The notes under the pieces were generated by a model. That model searched no databases. It was given only the letters and a program-made list of their open reading frames with translations, and was not told where the DNA came from. This document shows, piece after piece, positions 34,065 to 43,163 of a stretch of DNA of 64,000 nt. The DNA comes from Amycolatopsis japonica. Lineage in GTDB: Bacteria; Actinomycetota; Actinomycetes; Mycobacteriales; Pseudonocardiaceae. Each line of letters starts with the position of its first letter. Positions within the stretch are counted from its first letter, which is position 1. The stretch covers positions 3,100,001 through 3,164,000 of the forward strand of contig NZ_CP008953.1 in the NCBI RefSeq assembly GCF_000732925.1, in the 5' to 3' direction. The position numbers and the translations under genes were made by a program.

Positions 34065-35603
34065 ATGCGTGACAAGACGAAAACGCTGCTGGCGCTCGGG
34101 CTGCTGAGCCCGCTGCTCGCGCTCGGCGCCGGATCGGCCGTCGCCGCCGAAGCCGAAGGCACGGTGATCCCGGCCAAGGAGCACTACGGGGACCAGTACA
34201 TCGTCGTCCTCCACGACGTCGCGGCTGCCGGACAGACGGCGTCCGCCGATCTGGCCAAACGATACGGCGGGGAGGTCCGTTCGGTCTGGACGGCGGCCCT
34301 CCGCGGGTTCTCGGCCAAGAGCATGACCGCGGCCGAGGCACGCAAACTTGCCGCGGACCCGTCGGTCAAGGCGGTGTACGAAGACGGCACCGCCCGCGGA
34401 ACCGGCACTCAGCAGAACCCGACCTGGGGGCTGGACCGGGTCGACCAGAAGAGCCTTCCGCTCGACAAGGCCTACAACTACCCGAACGAGGGCTCGGGCG
34501 TCACCGCGTACGACCTCGACAGCGGTATCAACCCGTCGAACCCGGAGTACGAAGGCCGCGCCAGCCTCGGCAAGGACTTCATGGGCGGAGACGGCTCGGA
34601 CTGCCATGGGCACGGCAGCCACACCGCGGGCACGATCGGCAGCAAGACCTACGGTGTCGCGAAGAAGGTCAAGATCGTCGGGCTGAAAGTGCTGGGGTGC
34701 AACAACTCCGGGCCTGACTCGGGCATCATCGACGCCGTCGACTGGGTGACGGCCAACGCGAAGAAGCCCGCCGTGGCGAACATGAGCCTGACCATGGACG
34801 CCCCGGGTGTCGGGGACGACGCGGTGAAGCGGTCGATCGCGTCGGGCGTCGTGTACGGGGTGGCGGCGGGCAACGCCTCCACCGACGCGTGCAACACGAG
34901 CCCGGCACGGGTGCCCGAGGCGATCACGGTCAACGCCTCGGACTCCGCCGACAACCGGTCTTCGTTCTCCAACTACGGAAGCTGCACCGACATCTTCGCG
35001 CCCGGCTCGAACATCACGTCGCTGAGCCCGAGCAGCGGCGGTTCCGCGGTGATGAACGGGACCTCGATGGCGACGCCGCACGTCGTCGGCGCGGCCGCGC
35101 TCTACCTGTCGGCCAACCCGGGAGCCACGCCGCAACAGGTGCGGGACGCGCTGGTGAACGGCGCGACCGCGGGTGTCATCAAGAACGCGGGCAGCGGTTC
35201 GCCGAACAAGCTGCTGAACGTGTCGTTCATCGGCAGCGGCGGCCCCGGGCCGAACTGCGGGGCGAAATCGAACACCACGCCGGTGTCCATTCCGGACGCC
35301 GGGGCGGCCGTGACCAGTTCCGTGACCCAGGAAGGCTGTGACGGCAAGGCTTCCGCGTCGTTGTCGGTCAAGGTGGACGTTTCGCACACCTACAGCGCCG
35401 ACCTCGTGCTCGACCTGATCGGGCCGAGCGGCAAGGCCTACCGCCTCAAGAACTCGGGCGGTGTCGGCTCGGCCGAGGGTGTGCACCAGACCTTCTCCGT
35501 CGATGCCTCCGGTGAAACGGCCAACGGCACCTGGAAGCTGAGCGCTCAGGACGTCTACCGGTTCGACACCGGCAGCATCGACGGGTTCACCGTCACCTTC
35601 TGA
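34065..35603 (+). CDS. Secreted subtilisin-like protease with P-domain
   Basis: A 512-residue S8 peptidase. The order is signal peptide (1 to about 28), I9-type propeptide (about 35-110; DQYIVVLHDV), subtilase domain (about 120-390) and a proprotein-convertase P-domain (about 400-512; SADLVLDLIGPSGKAY). The catalytic triad is Asp152 (YDLDSG), His183 (HGHGSHTAG) and Ser334 (NGTSMATPH). This is the aqualysin/proteinase K subgroup with a P-domain as in several actinobacterial enzymes. Good AGAGGTG ribosome site. It follows the trypsin-like gene closely. Confidence 0.93.
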   Translation: MRDKTKTLLALGLLSPLLALGAGSAVAAEAEGTVIPAKEHYGDQYIVVLHDVAAAGQTASADLAKRYGGEVRSVWTAALRGFSAKSMTAAEARKLAADPSVKAVYEDGTARGTGTQQNPTWGLDRVDQKSLPLDKAYNYPNEGSGVTAYDLDSGINPSNPEYEGRASLGKDFMGGDGSDCHGHGSHTAGTIGSKTYGVAKKVKIVGLKVLGCNNSGPDSGIIDAVDWVTANAKKPAVANMSLTMDAPGVGDDAVKRSIASGVVYGVAAGNASTDACNTSPARVPEAITVNASDSADNRSSFSNYGSCTDIFAPGSNITSLSPSSGGSAVMNGTSMATPHVVGAAALYLSANPGATPQQVRDALVNGATAGVIKNAGSGSPNKLLNVSFIGSGGPGPNCGAKSNTTPVSIPDAGAAVTSSVTQEGCDGKASASLSVKVDVSHTYSADLVLDLIGPSGKAYRLKNSGGVGSAEGVHQTFSVDASGETANGTWKLSAQDVYRFDTGSIDGFTVTF

Positions 35604-35605
35604 AG

Positions 35606-36091
35606 TCACTGAGACTCGCCGGCAGGGGCGGGGAGGGAACCATCGGCGGGGTCGCTTTCGGCGGCCCCGCCGATGTCGCGGCTGAACCTGGTGTGCAGGA
35701 GCAACGCGACTGCCAGTGTGGCCGCCGCACCGATCAGGAACACGCCGGTGGGCCACGGCTGCAGGACCATCAGGCAGCCGGAGGCGACGGCGGGCGGATG
35801 CACCACCCGGAAGAGCAGCATGGCGCCGAATCCGGTGGCCGCCGCGACCGCGACGGCCACCGGACCGCGCGGCAGCGCGAACGCGGCGAGGACCCCGGCC
35901 ACCACGGCGAGCGCGTGGCCGCCGAAGACCGCGACCGGCCGGGCGGACGGGAGGGCCGGATTGGCGAGCACCAGGGCGAGACTGGCGGCGAGCGGTGCCG
36001 ACGCCGCCGGCCCGACACCGGAGCCCATTCCCGCGGCGGCCACCCCGCCCGCACCCGCCGCGGTCAGCAGTATCGGCGACGCGTGTCTCAC
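35606..36091 (-). CDS. HPP family membrane protein
   Basis: A 161-residue hydrophobic protein with about four to five membrane helices and the family signature VVHPPAVASG in the middle. Plant and cyanobacterial relatives act in nitrite transport; the role in actinobacteria is not settled. GTG 36,091 overlaps the stop of the AhpD-like gene (GTGA), which sets the start and indicates translational coupling. The longer open frame through the AhpD gene is antisense or out of frame and is rejected. Confidence 0.82.
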   Translation of the reverse strand: MRHASPILLTAAGAGGVAAAGMGSGVGPAASAPLAASLALVLANPALPSARPVAVFGGHALAVVAGVLAAFALPRGPVAVAVAAATGFGAMLLFRVVHPPAVASGCLMVLQPWPTGVFLIGAAATLAVALLLHTRFSRDIGGAAESDPADGSLPAPAGESQ

Positions 36092-36600
36092 TGGGACACC
36101 GCGGGGAAGTCGAGGTCGGGTTCGGCCACGTGGTTGAAGTAGTTGGACAGCACGTTGAGCGCGATATGGGCGACCACCTCGGCGACCTGCGCGTCGGTGA
36201 CGCCGTCCGCGCGGGCCTCGGCCAGCCGCTCGTCGGGGACGCGGCCGCGGTGGGCCATGACGGCGTCCGCCAGCCGGAGCACCGCGCGGGTGTGCGGGTC
36301 GGGGCTTTCCGCCTCGCGGGCCTTGTCCAGTTCGACGGCGGGGATGCGCATCTTCTCGCCGCGGAAGGTGTGCGCGGCGAGGCAGTAGCCGCATTCGTTG
36401 CGCTGCGCGGTGAACAGCGCGAGCAACTCGCGCTCGCGCGCGGTCAGTTCGCCGCGCGTGAGGGCGTCGCGCAAGGCGAGGTAGCCGCTCAGCGCCGCCG
36501 GGCCGTTGGCCATCGCGGCATAGAGGTTGGGCACCCGGCCGATCTGGGTACGGACGTCGGTCAGCAACGGATGCTCGGTGAGCTGGGGGATTCGGGGCAC
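36088..36600 (-). CDS. AhpD-like carboxymuconolactone decarboxylase family protein
   Basis: A 170-residue protein. I prefer GTG 36,600 because a GGAGAG site precedes it; the upstream ATG at 36,666 lies within the operators. The CMD/AhpD fold is shown by the CxxC pair in NECGYCLAAHTF with its following His, the proton-relay pattern of peroxidase-like AhpD proteins. Such proteins reduce peroxides or act as thiol adaptors. It is co-expressed with the HPP membrane protein and probably repressed by the divergent TetR. Confidence 0.87.
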   Translation of the reverse strand: MPRIPQLTEHPLLTDVRTQIGRVPNLYAAMANGPAALSGYLALRDALTRGELTARERELLALFTAQRNECGYCLAAHTFRGEKMRIPAVELDKAREAESPDPHTRAVLRLADAVMAHRGRVPDERLAEARADGVTDAQVAEVVAHIALNVLSNYFNHVAEPDLDFPAVSQ

Positions 36601-36612
36601 GATCTCTCCAAA

Positions 36613-36690
36613 CGGTACAGGTCTGTTCCGAGTTGGACGGTACAGATCTGTACCGTCTGCGGTCAACCAATTCGGTACAGAGTGGTACTG
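36613..36690. promoter_or_regulatory. Three TetR operators in the ahpD-like/tetR promoter
   Basis: ACGGTACAGATCTGTACCGT at 36,637-36,656 is a perfect 20-bp palindrome. CGGTACAGGTCTGTTCCG at 36,613-36,630 is the same site with one change. A CGGTACAG half-site at 36,673-36,680 followed by GGTACTG forms a weaker third site just before the tetR start. They cover both promoters, so autoregulation and repression of the AhpD-like gene are expected. Confidence 0.85.
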
Positions 36691-36698
36691 TTTCGCCC

Positions 36699-37250
36699 GT
36701 GGGAACCCGAGCGCGCGAGCGGCTGCTGAGCACGGCCGAAGAGCTGTTCTACGCCGGAGGCATCCGCGCGGTCGGCATCGATCGCATCCTGGAGGAGTCC
36801 GGCGTCGGCAAGGCGTCGCTCTATCGGCATTTCCCGAGCAAGGACGCGCTGGTCGAAGCGGTGCTGCGGGAACGGGACCGCACCTGGCGGCACTGGCTCT
36901 CCAGCACTGTCGACGGCTACCGTCTCGCTCCGGAGGACCGGATCCTGGCGGTTTTCGACGCCCTCTTCGAACGCTTCTCCCGCAAGGACTTCCGCGGCTG
37001 CGCCTTCATCAACACCATGGTGGAGACGGCGGATCCGGCGAGCCCCGTGCACGCCGTCGCGGCCGAGCACAAGGCGGCGCTGACCGAGTACCTGGCCGGT
37101 CTGCTCGCCGACGCGGGGCGGGCTGAGGTGGGGGAACTCGCCGCGCAGCTCGTTTTGATCGTGGATGGTGCGATCGTGACCGCGGTGCGCGAGAACGCGC
37201 CGGATGCGGCTGTTCGGGGTAAGGGGATCGCTGCCGCCTTGTTGCGCTGA
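36699..37250 (+). CDS. TetR family regulator
   Basis: A 183-residue regulator from GTG 36,699 (VGTRARERLL); the earlier in-frame ATG falls in the operator and has no ribosome site. The helix-turn-helix is at about 20-58 (IRAVGIDRILEESGVGKASLYRHFPSKDALV), typical of AcrR-like TetR proteins with a C-terminal pocket. It is divergent from the AhpD-like/HPP pair. Its last 60 bp are repeated, slightly changed, about 370 bp downstream. The downstream array begins right after the stop. Confidence 0.87.
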   Translation: MGTRARERLLSTAEELFYAGGIRAVGIDRILEESGVGKASLYRHFPSKDALVEAVLRERDRTWRHWLSSTVDGYRLAPEDRILAVFDALFERFSRKDFRGCAFINTMVETADPASPVHAVAAEHKAALTEYLAGLLADAGRAEVGELAAQLVLIVDGAIVTAVRENAPDAAVRGKGIAAALLR

Positions 37251-38010
37251 GCGCTTGGTGGCTTTGCGGCCTCGGCTCGCGGAGTTCCCAATGTGGAATT
37301 GGGGTCGCTGAGTGTCTCTGATGCGACTTTGGGGACCCGGGTTGTGGGTAGGTCGCTGGTCGCGGGCCTGTTGTTGCCGGATTTCGGCGAGGTCGCGCTG
37401 GATGTGGCAGGTGATCGCCGCTGCCCTGCTGTGCTGTGCGCCCGCGGCGGTCTCGGCTTTAGGGTTTCCAATGTCGCATTTGGGTCGCTGAGTGTCTCTG
37501 ATGCGACATTGGGAACCCGGGCCGTGAGTAGATCGCTGGCCCGCAGGCCTGATCTTGCCGAAATTCGGCGACACCCCGTCGGACGCGGCTGTTCGGGGTG
37601 AGGCGATCGCTGCCGCCTCGTTGCGCTGAGCGCTTGCTGTGGGTTGGAGTTCCCTGCTCGGGCTCTTGCCGAAATTCGGCGAGACCTTGCCGTACGTGGG
37701 AAGACGGTCGCCGCCTTGCTGTGCTGAGCGACCTCGGCTTGAGGGTTCCCAATGTCGCATTTGGGTCGCTGAGTGTCTCTGATGCGACATTGGGAACCCG
37801 GGCCGTGAGTAGATCGCTGGCCCGCAGGCCTGATCTTGCCGAAATTCGGCGACACCGCACCGGATGCGCATAACGGATCCCCATCGGGCTGGGCAAGCCG
37901 CGGCTCAGTGCGCCCAATGTGGCATTGGGGCCGTCGAGTGTCCCCAATGCCACATTCGGGGCCTTGGCGACGCAGACCCGGTCTCGCCGAAATTCGGCGA
38001 CACCGCATCG
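37198..38010. repeat. Tandem and interspersed repeats including copies of the tetR 3' end
   Basis: This 760-bp non-coding gap plus the tetR tail contains layered repeats. A unit with CCAATGT, GCATTTGGGTCGCTGAGTG and GATGCGACATTGGGAAC occurs at 37,284, 37,467 and 37,746; the last two are nearly identical over about 110 bp. A relative at 37,914 matches the repeat at 1,786. GCCGAAATTCGGC occurs at 37,557, 37,668, 37,838 and 37,986, with a variant at 37,376. The tetR end (GCGGCTGTTCGGGGT, GATCGCTGCCGCC) recurs at 37,575-37,632. No gene is supported here. Confidence 0.8.
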
Positions 38011-38072
38011 AGCGCGGGAAAGTCATCGCGCCGAACCACCCACTGCCCACTGCCCCCCACGTGAAGCCATCC

Positions 38073-38101
38073 TTGACATCAGGTAAGCCCACCCTTAGTT
38101 T
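38073..38101 (+). promoter_or_regulatory. Promoter with iron-box-like sequence (IdeR/DmdR candidate)
   Basis: TTGACA at 38,073-38,078 is a consensus -35 with a weak -10 (TAGTTT) 17 bp later. Overlapping them, TCAGGTAAGCCCACCCTTA (38,079-38,097) matches by eye 13 of 19 positions of the IdeR/DtxR iron box as I remember it (TTAGGTTAGGCTAACCTAA). It precedes tetR-irtA-irtB, genes expected to be repressed by iron. Confidence 0.6.
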
Positions 38102-38130
38102 CCCCCTATAACTTTCCCGGAGGGGGCGAC

Positions 38131-38829
38131 ATGCCGAACATCGGTGGCCGCCCGGCCATGGTCGCGGTGGACGACATCGTGCGGGCCGGTCGCGAGCTCG
38201 GGATGCGCGGGCTCAGCGTCAAGGCGGTCGCGGTCCGGCTGGGGGTGACCGCGACCGCCCTCTATCGCCACGTCGAGAGCCGGTGGGGGCTGGAGCGGCT
38301 GGTCGGCGAGAGCATCCTGGCCGAGCTGCGGCTCCGGGACGATCCGCGACACGACCTCGAACGACACCTGTTGTCCTTCGCGCTGCAGATGCGGGCCTTC
38401 ATGCTGGAGCACCCGGGCCTCGCCGGTTATCTGCAACTGCTGTTCCCGCGCGGAGACGGCGGTCAGCGCTTGCTGAACATCGAGGTCGACGCCCTCGTCC
38501 GCCGGGGTTACGAGCCCGGCGCGGCGATCGTGCTCAGCGGCGCGGTCGCGTCGATGACCATCGCGATGACCGCGTCCGAGGAGAACAGCGCGGCCGCCGA
38601 GGAGGCCGACGGCGACGGGCTGGACCGCGAGCGGGAGGCGGTCCGCGACCGACTGTCCCGTGACGACCGGCTCGCCGAACCGTCCGCCGCGTTGCCGCAG
38701 GTGCCGCGGCCCGAATACGTGCGGCTGCTGTTGACCGCGTCGATCCGCGGGCTGGTCGGGTCCTGCCCGCCGGGCAGGCCGGTCGCCGAGATGGTGGCCG
38801 ATCTGGCCGCCACGGGGGAGGGGTTGTGA
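38131..38829 (+). CDS. TetR family regulator at the head of the irtAB operon
   Basis: A 232-residue TetR protein. It begins [17 protein letters not shown] and has a helix-turn-helix at about 28-60 ([23 protein letters not shown]). A GGAGGGGG ribosome site precedes it. Its TGA overlaps the GTG/ATG start of irtA, so it is co-translated with the importer genes, which is unlike most TetR genes here that are divergent from their targets. It might sense the siderophore or a cell-state signal in addition to iron control through the upstream box. Confidence 0.88.
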   Translation: MPNIGGRPAMVAVDDIVRAGRELGMRGLSVKAVAVRLGVTATALYRHVESRWGLERLVGESILAELRLRDDPRHDLERHLLSFALQMRAFMLEHPGLAGYLQLLFPRGDGGQRLLNIEVDALVRRGYEPGAAIVLSGAVASMTIAMTASEENSAAAEEADGDGLDREREAVRDRLSRDDRLAEPSAALPQVPRPEYVRLLLTASIRGLVGSCPPGRPVAEMVADLAATGEGL

Positions 38830-41351
38830 TGGCGCGCGGATTCCAGGGCGCGGTGATGCGCGGTTTCGGGGCCAGAGACCACGAAGCGACCGTCGTCGAG
38901 ACAGAGGAGATCACGCCGAAATTCGTGCGGGTGCGGTTCGTTTCGCCGACGCTGTTCGAGGACGTCGTCGTGGAGCCGGCGGCCTGGCTCCGGTTCTGGT
39001 TCCCGGATCCGGAAGGCGGCACGACGGAGTTCCAGCGCGCGTACACGCTCACCGAGGCCGACCCGGAAGCCGGCACGTTCGCGATCGACGTCGTCCTGCA
39101 CGAGCCCGCCGGTCCGGCGTCGCGTTGGCTGCGTGACGCGTGCCCGGGCGCGAAGGTTCCGGTGATGTCACTGGGTTCCTCGTCCTTCTCGGTCCCCGCT
39201 GACCCTCCCGCCGGGTACCTGCTGATCGGTGACTCCGCCTCGATCCCGGCGATCAACGCGATCCTCGAGGTGATCCCGGCCGACCTCCCGATCGAGCTGT
39301 ACCTCGAAGAGCACGACGAGACCGACAGGCTGATTCCGTTGGGCGGACACCCGCGGCTGACCGTGCACTGGGTGCCGCGCCTGGACGCGACGTCGCTGGC
39401 CGCGGCGATCGAGACGCGCGACTGGTCGGACTGGCAGGCGTGGATCGCGACGGAAGCCGGTTCGTTCAAACACCTGAAGACGCGTTTGCGTGAGGCGTTC
39501 GGCTTCCCCAAGTCCGAGGTGCACGGCCGCGCGTATTGGTACTACGGCCGGGCCATGGGTGCTTTCCGCGGAGAGAAGGAAGAACCGGCCGCCCAAGTCC
39601 CGAAGCCCGTCGCAGCGGCGCCGAAGGGGGCATGGCGGGCACAGGCGGCCGGACGGCTGCTCGCGCCGGTGCGGCGGACGCTGATCTTCGCCGGGATCCT
39701 GCAGGCCGTCGTGACGCTGATCGGCCTCGCTCCCTTCGTCCTGCTGGTGGAACTGGTCCGGCGGCTGCTCACGGGCGGCGAATCGTTGTGGGCGCTCGGT
39801 GTCTCGGCGCTGGTCCTGCTCGGCGTCGGCACCCTCTTGGAGTCCGCCGTCGTTCTCTGGCTGCACGCGGCCGACGCGCGGTTCGCCCGCGACCTGCGTC
39901 AACGCCTGCTGGGCAAACTCGCGCGCTTGCCGCTGGGCTGGTTCACCGCGCGGGGTTCGGGCACGGTCGCGAAACTCGTGCAGGGCGACACGCTCTCACT
40001 CCACTACCTGGTCACGCACGCCGTTCCCGACGCGGTGGCGGCCGTCGTCGCGCCGGTCGCCGTGCTGGCGTACCTGTTCGCGGTGGACTGGCGGCTCGCC
40101 CTCGTCCTGCTCGTCCCGATCCTCGTCTACCTCGTCACCACGTCGATCATGGTCGTCCAATCGGGACCCAAGACCGGCCAGGCGATGCGCTGGGCCGAGC
40201 GGATGGCGGGCGAGGCGGGCGCGTATCTGGAAGGGCAGCCGGTGATCCGCGTGTTCGGCGGCGCCGCGGCTTCGTCGTTCCGGCGGCGGCTCGACGAGTA
40301 CCTCGGTTTCCTCGGCGACTGGCAGCGCCCGTTCACCGGCAAGAAGACCATGCTGGACTTCGCCACCCGGCCCGCCACCTTCCTGCTCCTGATCACCGGC
40401 ATCGGCACGCCGATGGTGGTGGGCGGCGGGATGGAGCCGATGACGCTGATCCCGTTCCTGGTGCTGGGCACCACTTTCGGCGCGCGGCTGCTGGGCATCG
40501 GTTACGGGCTCGGCGGCGTTCGCGAGGGAATGCTGGCCGCACGCCGGATCCAGGTCGTGCTCGACGAACCGGAACTGTCCACAGTGGAGCTGGCAGTCCG
40601 CGACGGCGTCGAGCCGGGCACCGTGGAACTGGACCGGGTGGGCTTCGCCTACCGCTCCGGCGTTCCCGTGCTGGAGAACGTTTCCCTGACCTTGCGTCCC
40701 GGCACGGTGACCGCGCTGGTCGGCCCGTCGGGAGCGGGGAAGTCGACGCTCGCCGCCCTCGTCGCGCGGTTCCACGACGTCACCGAGGGAGCGATCCGGG
40801 TCGGCGGCCGGGACGTCCGCGCGTTCGCCGCCGACGAACTCTACGGCCGCGTCGGATTCGTGCTCCAGGATCCGCAACTCGTCCAGGGGACCGTACGGGA
40901 GAACATCGCCCTCGCCGTTCCGGACGCCACCGAAGAGCAGGTCGTCGCCGCGGCCCGGGACGCGCAGATCCACGAGCGGATCCTCCGGCTGCCCCAGGGA
41001 TACGACACCGTCCTCGACGCCGGTTCCCAGCTGTCCGGCGGAGAACGCCAACGGGTGGCCATCGCCCGCGCGATCCTCGCCGACGCCCCTGTCCTCGTCC
41101 TCGACGAGGCGACCGCTTTCGCCGATCCCGAGTCGGAGTATCTCGTGCAGCAAGCACTCGACCGGCTCACCGCGGGCCGCACCGTCCTGGTCATCGCCCA
41201 TCGCCTGCACACGATCACCGGCGCCGACCGTATCGTCGTCCTCGACCGTGGGCGGATCGCGGAAAGCGGTACCCACGAAGCACTTCTCGCCTCGGATGGG
41301 CGCTACGCCCGCCTGTGGCGGGCCGGCGCCGGTGCGGGGGTGACCGCGTGA
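38826..41351 (+). CDS. irtA: IrtA-like siderophore importer with fused siderophore-interacting domain
   Basis: A 841-residue fusion. Residues 1 to about 245 form a siderophore-interacting FAD-binding domain (RAYTLTEAD is the flavin motif). About 275-570 is an ABC exporter-like membrane domain. About 590-835 is the ATPase: Walker [10 protein letters not shown], signature LSGGERQR, Walker [10 protein letters not shown]-loop IAHRLHT. This order matches M. tuberculosis IrtA, which imports mycobactin and reduces the ferric siderophore at the membrane. GTG 38,826 or ATG 38,829 overlaps the tetR stop. It pairs with IrtB downstream as a heterodimer. Confidence 0.93.
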   Translation: MMARGFQGAVMRGFGARDHEATVVETEEITPKFVRVRFVSPTLFEDVVVEPAAWLRFWFPDPEGGTTEFQRAYTLTEADPEAGTFAIDVVLHEPAGPASRWLRDACPGAKVPVMSLGSSSFSVPADPPAGYLLIGDSASIPAINAILEVIPADLPIELYLEEHDETDRLIPLGGHPRLTVHWVPRLDATSLAAAIETRDWSDWQAWIATEAGSFKHLKTRLREAFGFPKSEVHGRAYWYYGRAMGAFRGEKEEPAAQVPKPVAAAPKGAWRAQAAGRLLAPVRRTLIFAGILQAVVTLIGLAPFVLLVELVRRLLTGGESLWALGVSALVLLGVGTLLESAVVLWLHAADARFARDLRQRLLGKLARLPLGWFTARGSGTVAKLVQGDTLSLHYLVTHAVPDAVAAVVAPVAVLAYLFAVDWRLALVLLVPILVYLVTTSIMVVQSGPKTGQAMRWAERMAGEAGAYLEGQPVIRVFGGAAASSFRRRLDEYLGFLGDWQRPFTGKKTMLDFATRPATFLLLITGIGTPMVVGGGMEPMTLIPFLVLGTTFGARLLGIGYGLGGVREGMLAARRIQVVLDEPELSTVELAVRDGVEPGTVELDRVGFAYRSGVPVLENVSLTLRPGTVTALVGPSGAGKSTLAALVARFHDVTEGAIRVGGRDVRAFAADELYGRVGFVLQDPQLVQGTVRENIALAVPDATEEQVVAAARDAQIHERILRLPQGYDTVLDAGSQLSGGERQRVAIARAILADAPVLVLDEATAFADPESEYLVQQALDRLTAGRTVLVIAHRLHTITGADRIVVLDRGRIAESGTHEALLASDGRYARLWRAGAGAGVTA

Positions 41352-43051
41352 TCCGCACGTTGCTGGGCCTGATCCCCGGGACGAAACGCTCGGCCTTCCG
41401 GCGTTATGTCGTGCTGGCCGTGCTTTCAGTGCTCCTGCGTGCCGCCGGTGTCGTCCTGCTGGTGCCGTTGGTGGGTGCCTTGTTCGGCGCGGAGCCTTCG
41501 GACGCGCTGTCCTGGCTCGCCGCGCTCGCGGCCGTCACCGCGGCGGGCTGGGCGATCGACGCCGTCGTGGGGCGGCTCGGCTTCGAGCTCGGCTTCGGGG
41601 TGCTGGACCACGCCCAGCACGACGTCGCCGAGCGGCTGACGGACGTCCGGCTGTCCTGGTTGGACGGTGAACACATCCAGACCGCCAGGCAGGCCATCGC
41701 CGCCACCGGCCCCGACCTCGTCGGCCTGGTCGGCTACCTGCTCACCCCGCTCATCGGCGCGGTCCTCCTGCCGATCGCGATCGCGCTGGCCCTCCTGCCG
41801 ATCTCCTGGCCGCTCGGTGTCGCCGCGCTGGCCGGGGTCCCGGTCCTGCTGGGCGCGCTGTGGGCGACCGGCCGGATCATCCGCCGCGCCGACCGGGCGA
41901 CGGCGGAGGCGAACACCACGCTGACCGAACGGATCGTCGAGTTCTCCCGCACCCAGCAGACGTTGCGGGCCGCCCGCCGCGTCGAACCCGCGCGCAGTCA
42001 CGCCGGCGCCGCGCTCACCGCGCACCACGGCGCGACCGTCCGGTTGCTCCGCCTGCAGATCCCGGGGCAGGTGCTCTTCGGCGTCGCCGGTCAACTGGCG
42101 CTGGTCCTGCTCGCGGGGACGACCGTCCTGCTCGCCACACGAGGCGAGCTGAGCGTGCCCGAGGCCGTCGCGCTGATCGTCGTGATCGCCCGGTACCTCG
42201 AACCGTTCACCGCGCTCGGGGATCTCGCACCCGGTATCGAGACCGCCACCACCACGCTCGGCCGCATCCGCACCGTCCTCACCGCGCCCGTGGCCCCGGC
42301 GGGGGAATCCACCGCACCGGCCGATGCACCGCAGATCCGGTTCGAGAAGGTCGGTTTCCGCTACTCGCCGGACACCGAGAACGTGCTGGAGGACTTCGAC
42401 GTCACCCTGGAACCGGGGACGACGACCGCGATCGTCGGGCCGTCCGGCTCGGGCAAGAGCACCGTGCTCGCGCTGCTCGCGGGTCTGCACCGGCCCACGA
42501 GCGGTCGCGTGCTCGCCGACGGCACGGATGTCGCGGAATTCCGCCGGGACCTCGTCACCTTCGTCTTCCAGCAGCCGTATCTCTTCGAGGGATCGGTGCG
42601 GGACAACGTGCTCGCCGGGGATCCCACGGCGAGCGACGAGCGGGTCGCCGAGGTCGTCGGGCTCGCCAGGGTCGACGAGCTGCTGGAACACACGGCCGTC
42701 GGCGAGGCGGGCACCGCTCTCTCCGGCGGCGAGCGGCAGCGGGTGTCCATCGCCCGCGCGTTGCTCAAACCCGCGCCCGTGCTGCTCGTCGACGAGGCGA
42801 CCAGCGCGCTGGACACCGAGAACGAGGACGCCGTGGTCCGCTCGCTCAGCGCCGATCCCGTGCCGAGGACGCGGGTGATCGTCACCCATCGGATCGCCGG
42901 GATCCGGCACGCCGACCGGGTGCTCTTCCTCGAGGACGGCCGGATCGCGGAATCCGGCACGGTCGAAGAACTCCTTGCGGCGCAAGGACGTTTCGCCGAG
43001 TTCTGGCGGCGGCAGCTCGACGCCACCGGCTGGAGGATCACCGCGGGATGA
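41348..43051 (+). CDS. irtB: IrtB-like ABC importer subunit
   Basis: A 567-residue half-transporter. The membrane domain (about 1-310, six helices) is joined to an ATPase with Walker [10 protein letters not shown], signature LSGGERQR, Walker B VLLVDEAT and H-loop VTHRIAG. It has no siderophore-interacting domain, as expected for the IrtB partner. GTG 41,348 overlaps the irtA stop by four bases. With IrtA it forms a heterodimeric inward transporter of exporter fold for ferric siderophore. No siderophore synthetase lies in the window, so the ligand may be made elsewhere or scavenged. Confidence 0.93.
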   Translation: MIRTLLGLIPGTKRSAFRRYVVLAVLSVLLRAAGVVLLVPLVGALFGAEPSDALSWLAALAAVTAAGWAIDAVVGRLGFELGFGVLDHAQHDVAERLTDVRLSWLDGEHIQTARQAIAATGPDLVGLVGYLLTPLIGAVLLPIAIALALLPISWPLGVAALAGVPVLLGALWATGRIIRRADRATAEANTTLTERIVEFSRTQQTLRAARRVEPARSHAGAALTAHHGATVRLLRLQIPGQVLFGVAGQLALVLLAGTTVLLATRGELSVPEAVALIVVIARYLEPFTALGDLAPGIETATTTLGRIRTVLTAPVAPAGESTAPADAPQIRFEKVGFRYSPDTENVLEDFDVTLEPGTTTAIVGPSGSGKSTVLALLAGLHRPTSGRVLADGTDVAEFRRDLVTFVFQQPYLFEGSVRDNVLAGDPTASDERVAEVVGLARVDELLEHTAVGEAGTALSGGERQRVSIARALLKPAPVLLVDEATSALDTENEDAVVRSLSADPVPRTRVIVTHRIAGIRHADRVLFLEDGRIAESGTVEELLAAQGRFAEFWRRQLDATGWRITAG

Positions 43052-43163
43052 CCCACGCCAAGGCGAGGGCTTCACCGGGCCGACGGTCGTGTTCGAAGCG
43101 GATCGCCGGGTGCCGCGCTCGCGCGGCTGGGCCTGCTCAAGGTCGTCTTCGTCCGCGAGATCC
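43052..43163. other. Short gap with possible gene debris
   Basis: Between irtB and the convergent papain-fold gene are 112 bp that can be read as two fragments, GFTGPTVVFEAD and, in another frame, AALARLGLLKVVFVREILR up to a TGA at about 43,174. They look coding-like but I cannot assign them to a family. No terminator hairpin with a T-run is visible. Confidence 0.3.

Noticed and set aside
32598-35756. Long minus-strand frame opposite the trypsin-like and subtilisin genes
   Set aside because: Arg/Val/Gly-rich antisense frame; both plus-strand proteases have complete catalytic motifs and ribosome sites.
36633-36700. Earlier ATG for the TetR gene at 36,699
   Set aside because: It lies within the second operator palindrome and has no ribosome site; the added residues simply translate the operator.
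37284-38010. Repeats resembling a CRISPR array
   Set aside because: Units differ in length and spacing, contain palindromes and coding copies, and there are no regular 28-37-nt repeats with unique spacers or cas genes.
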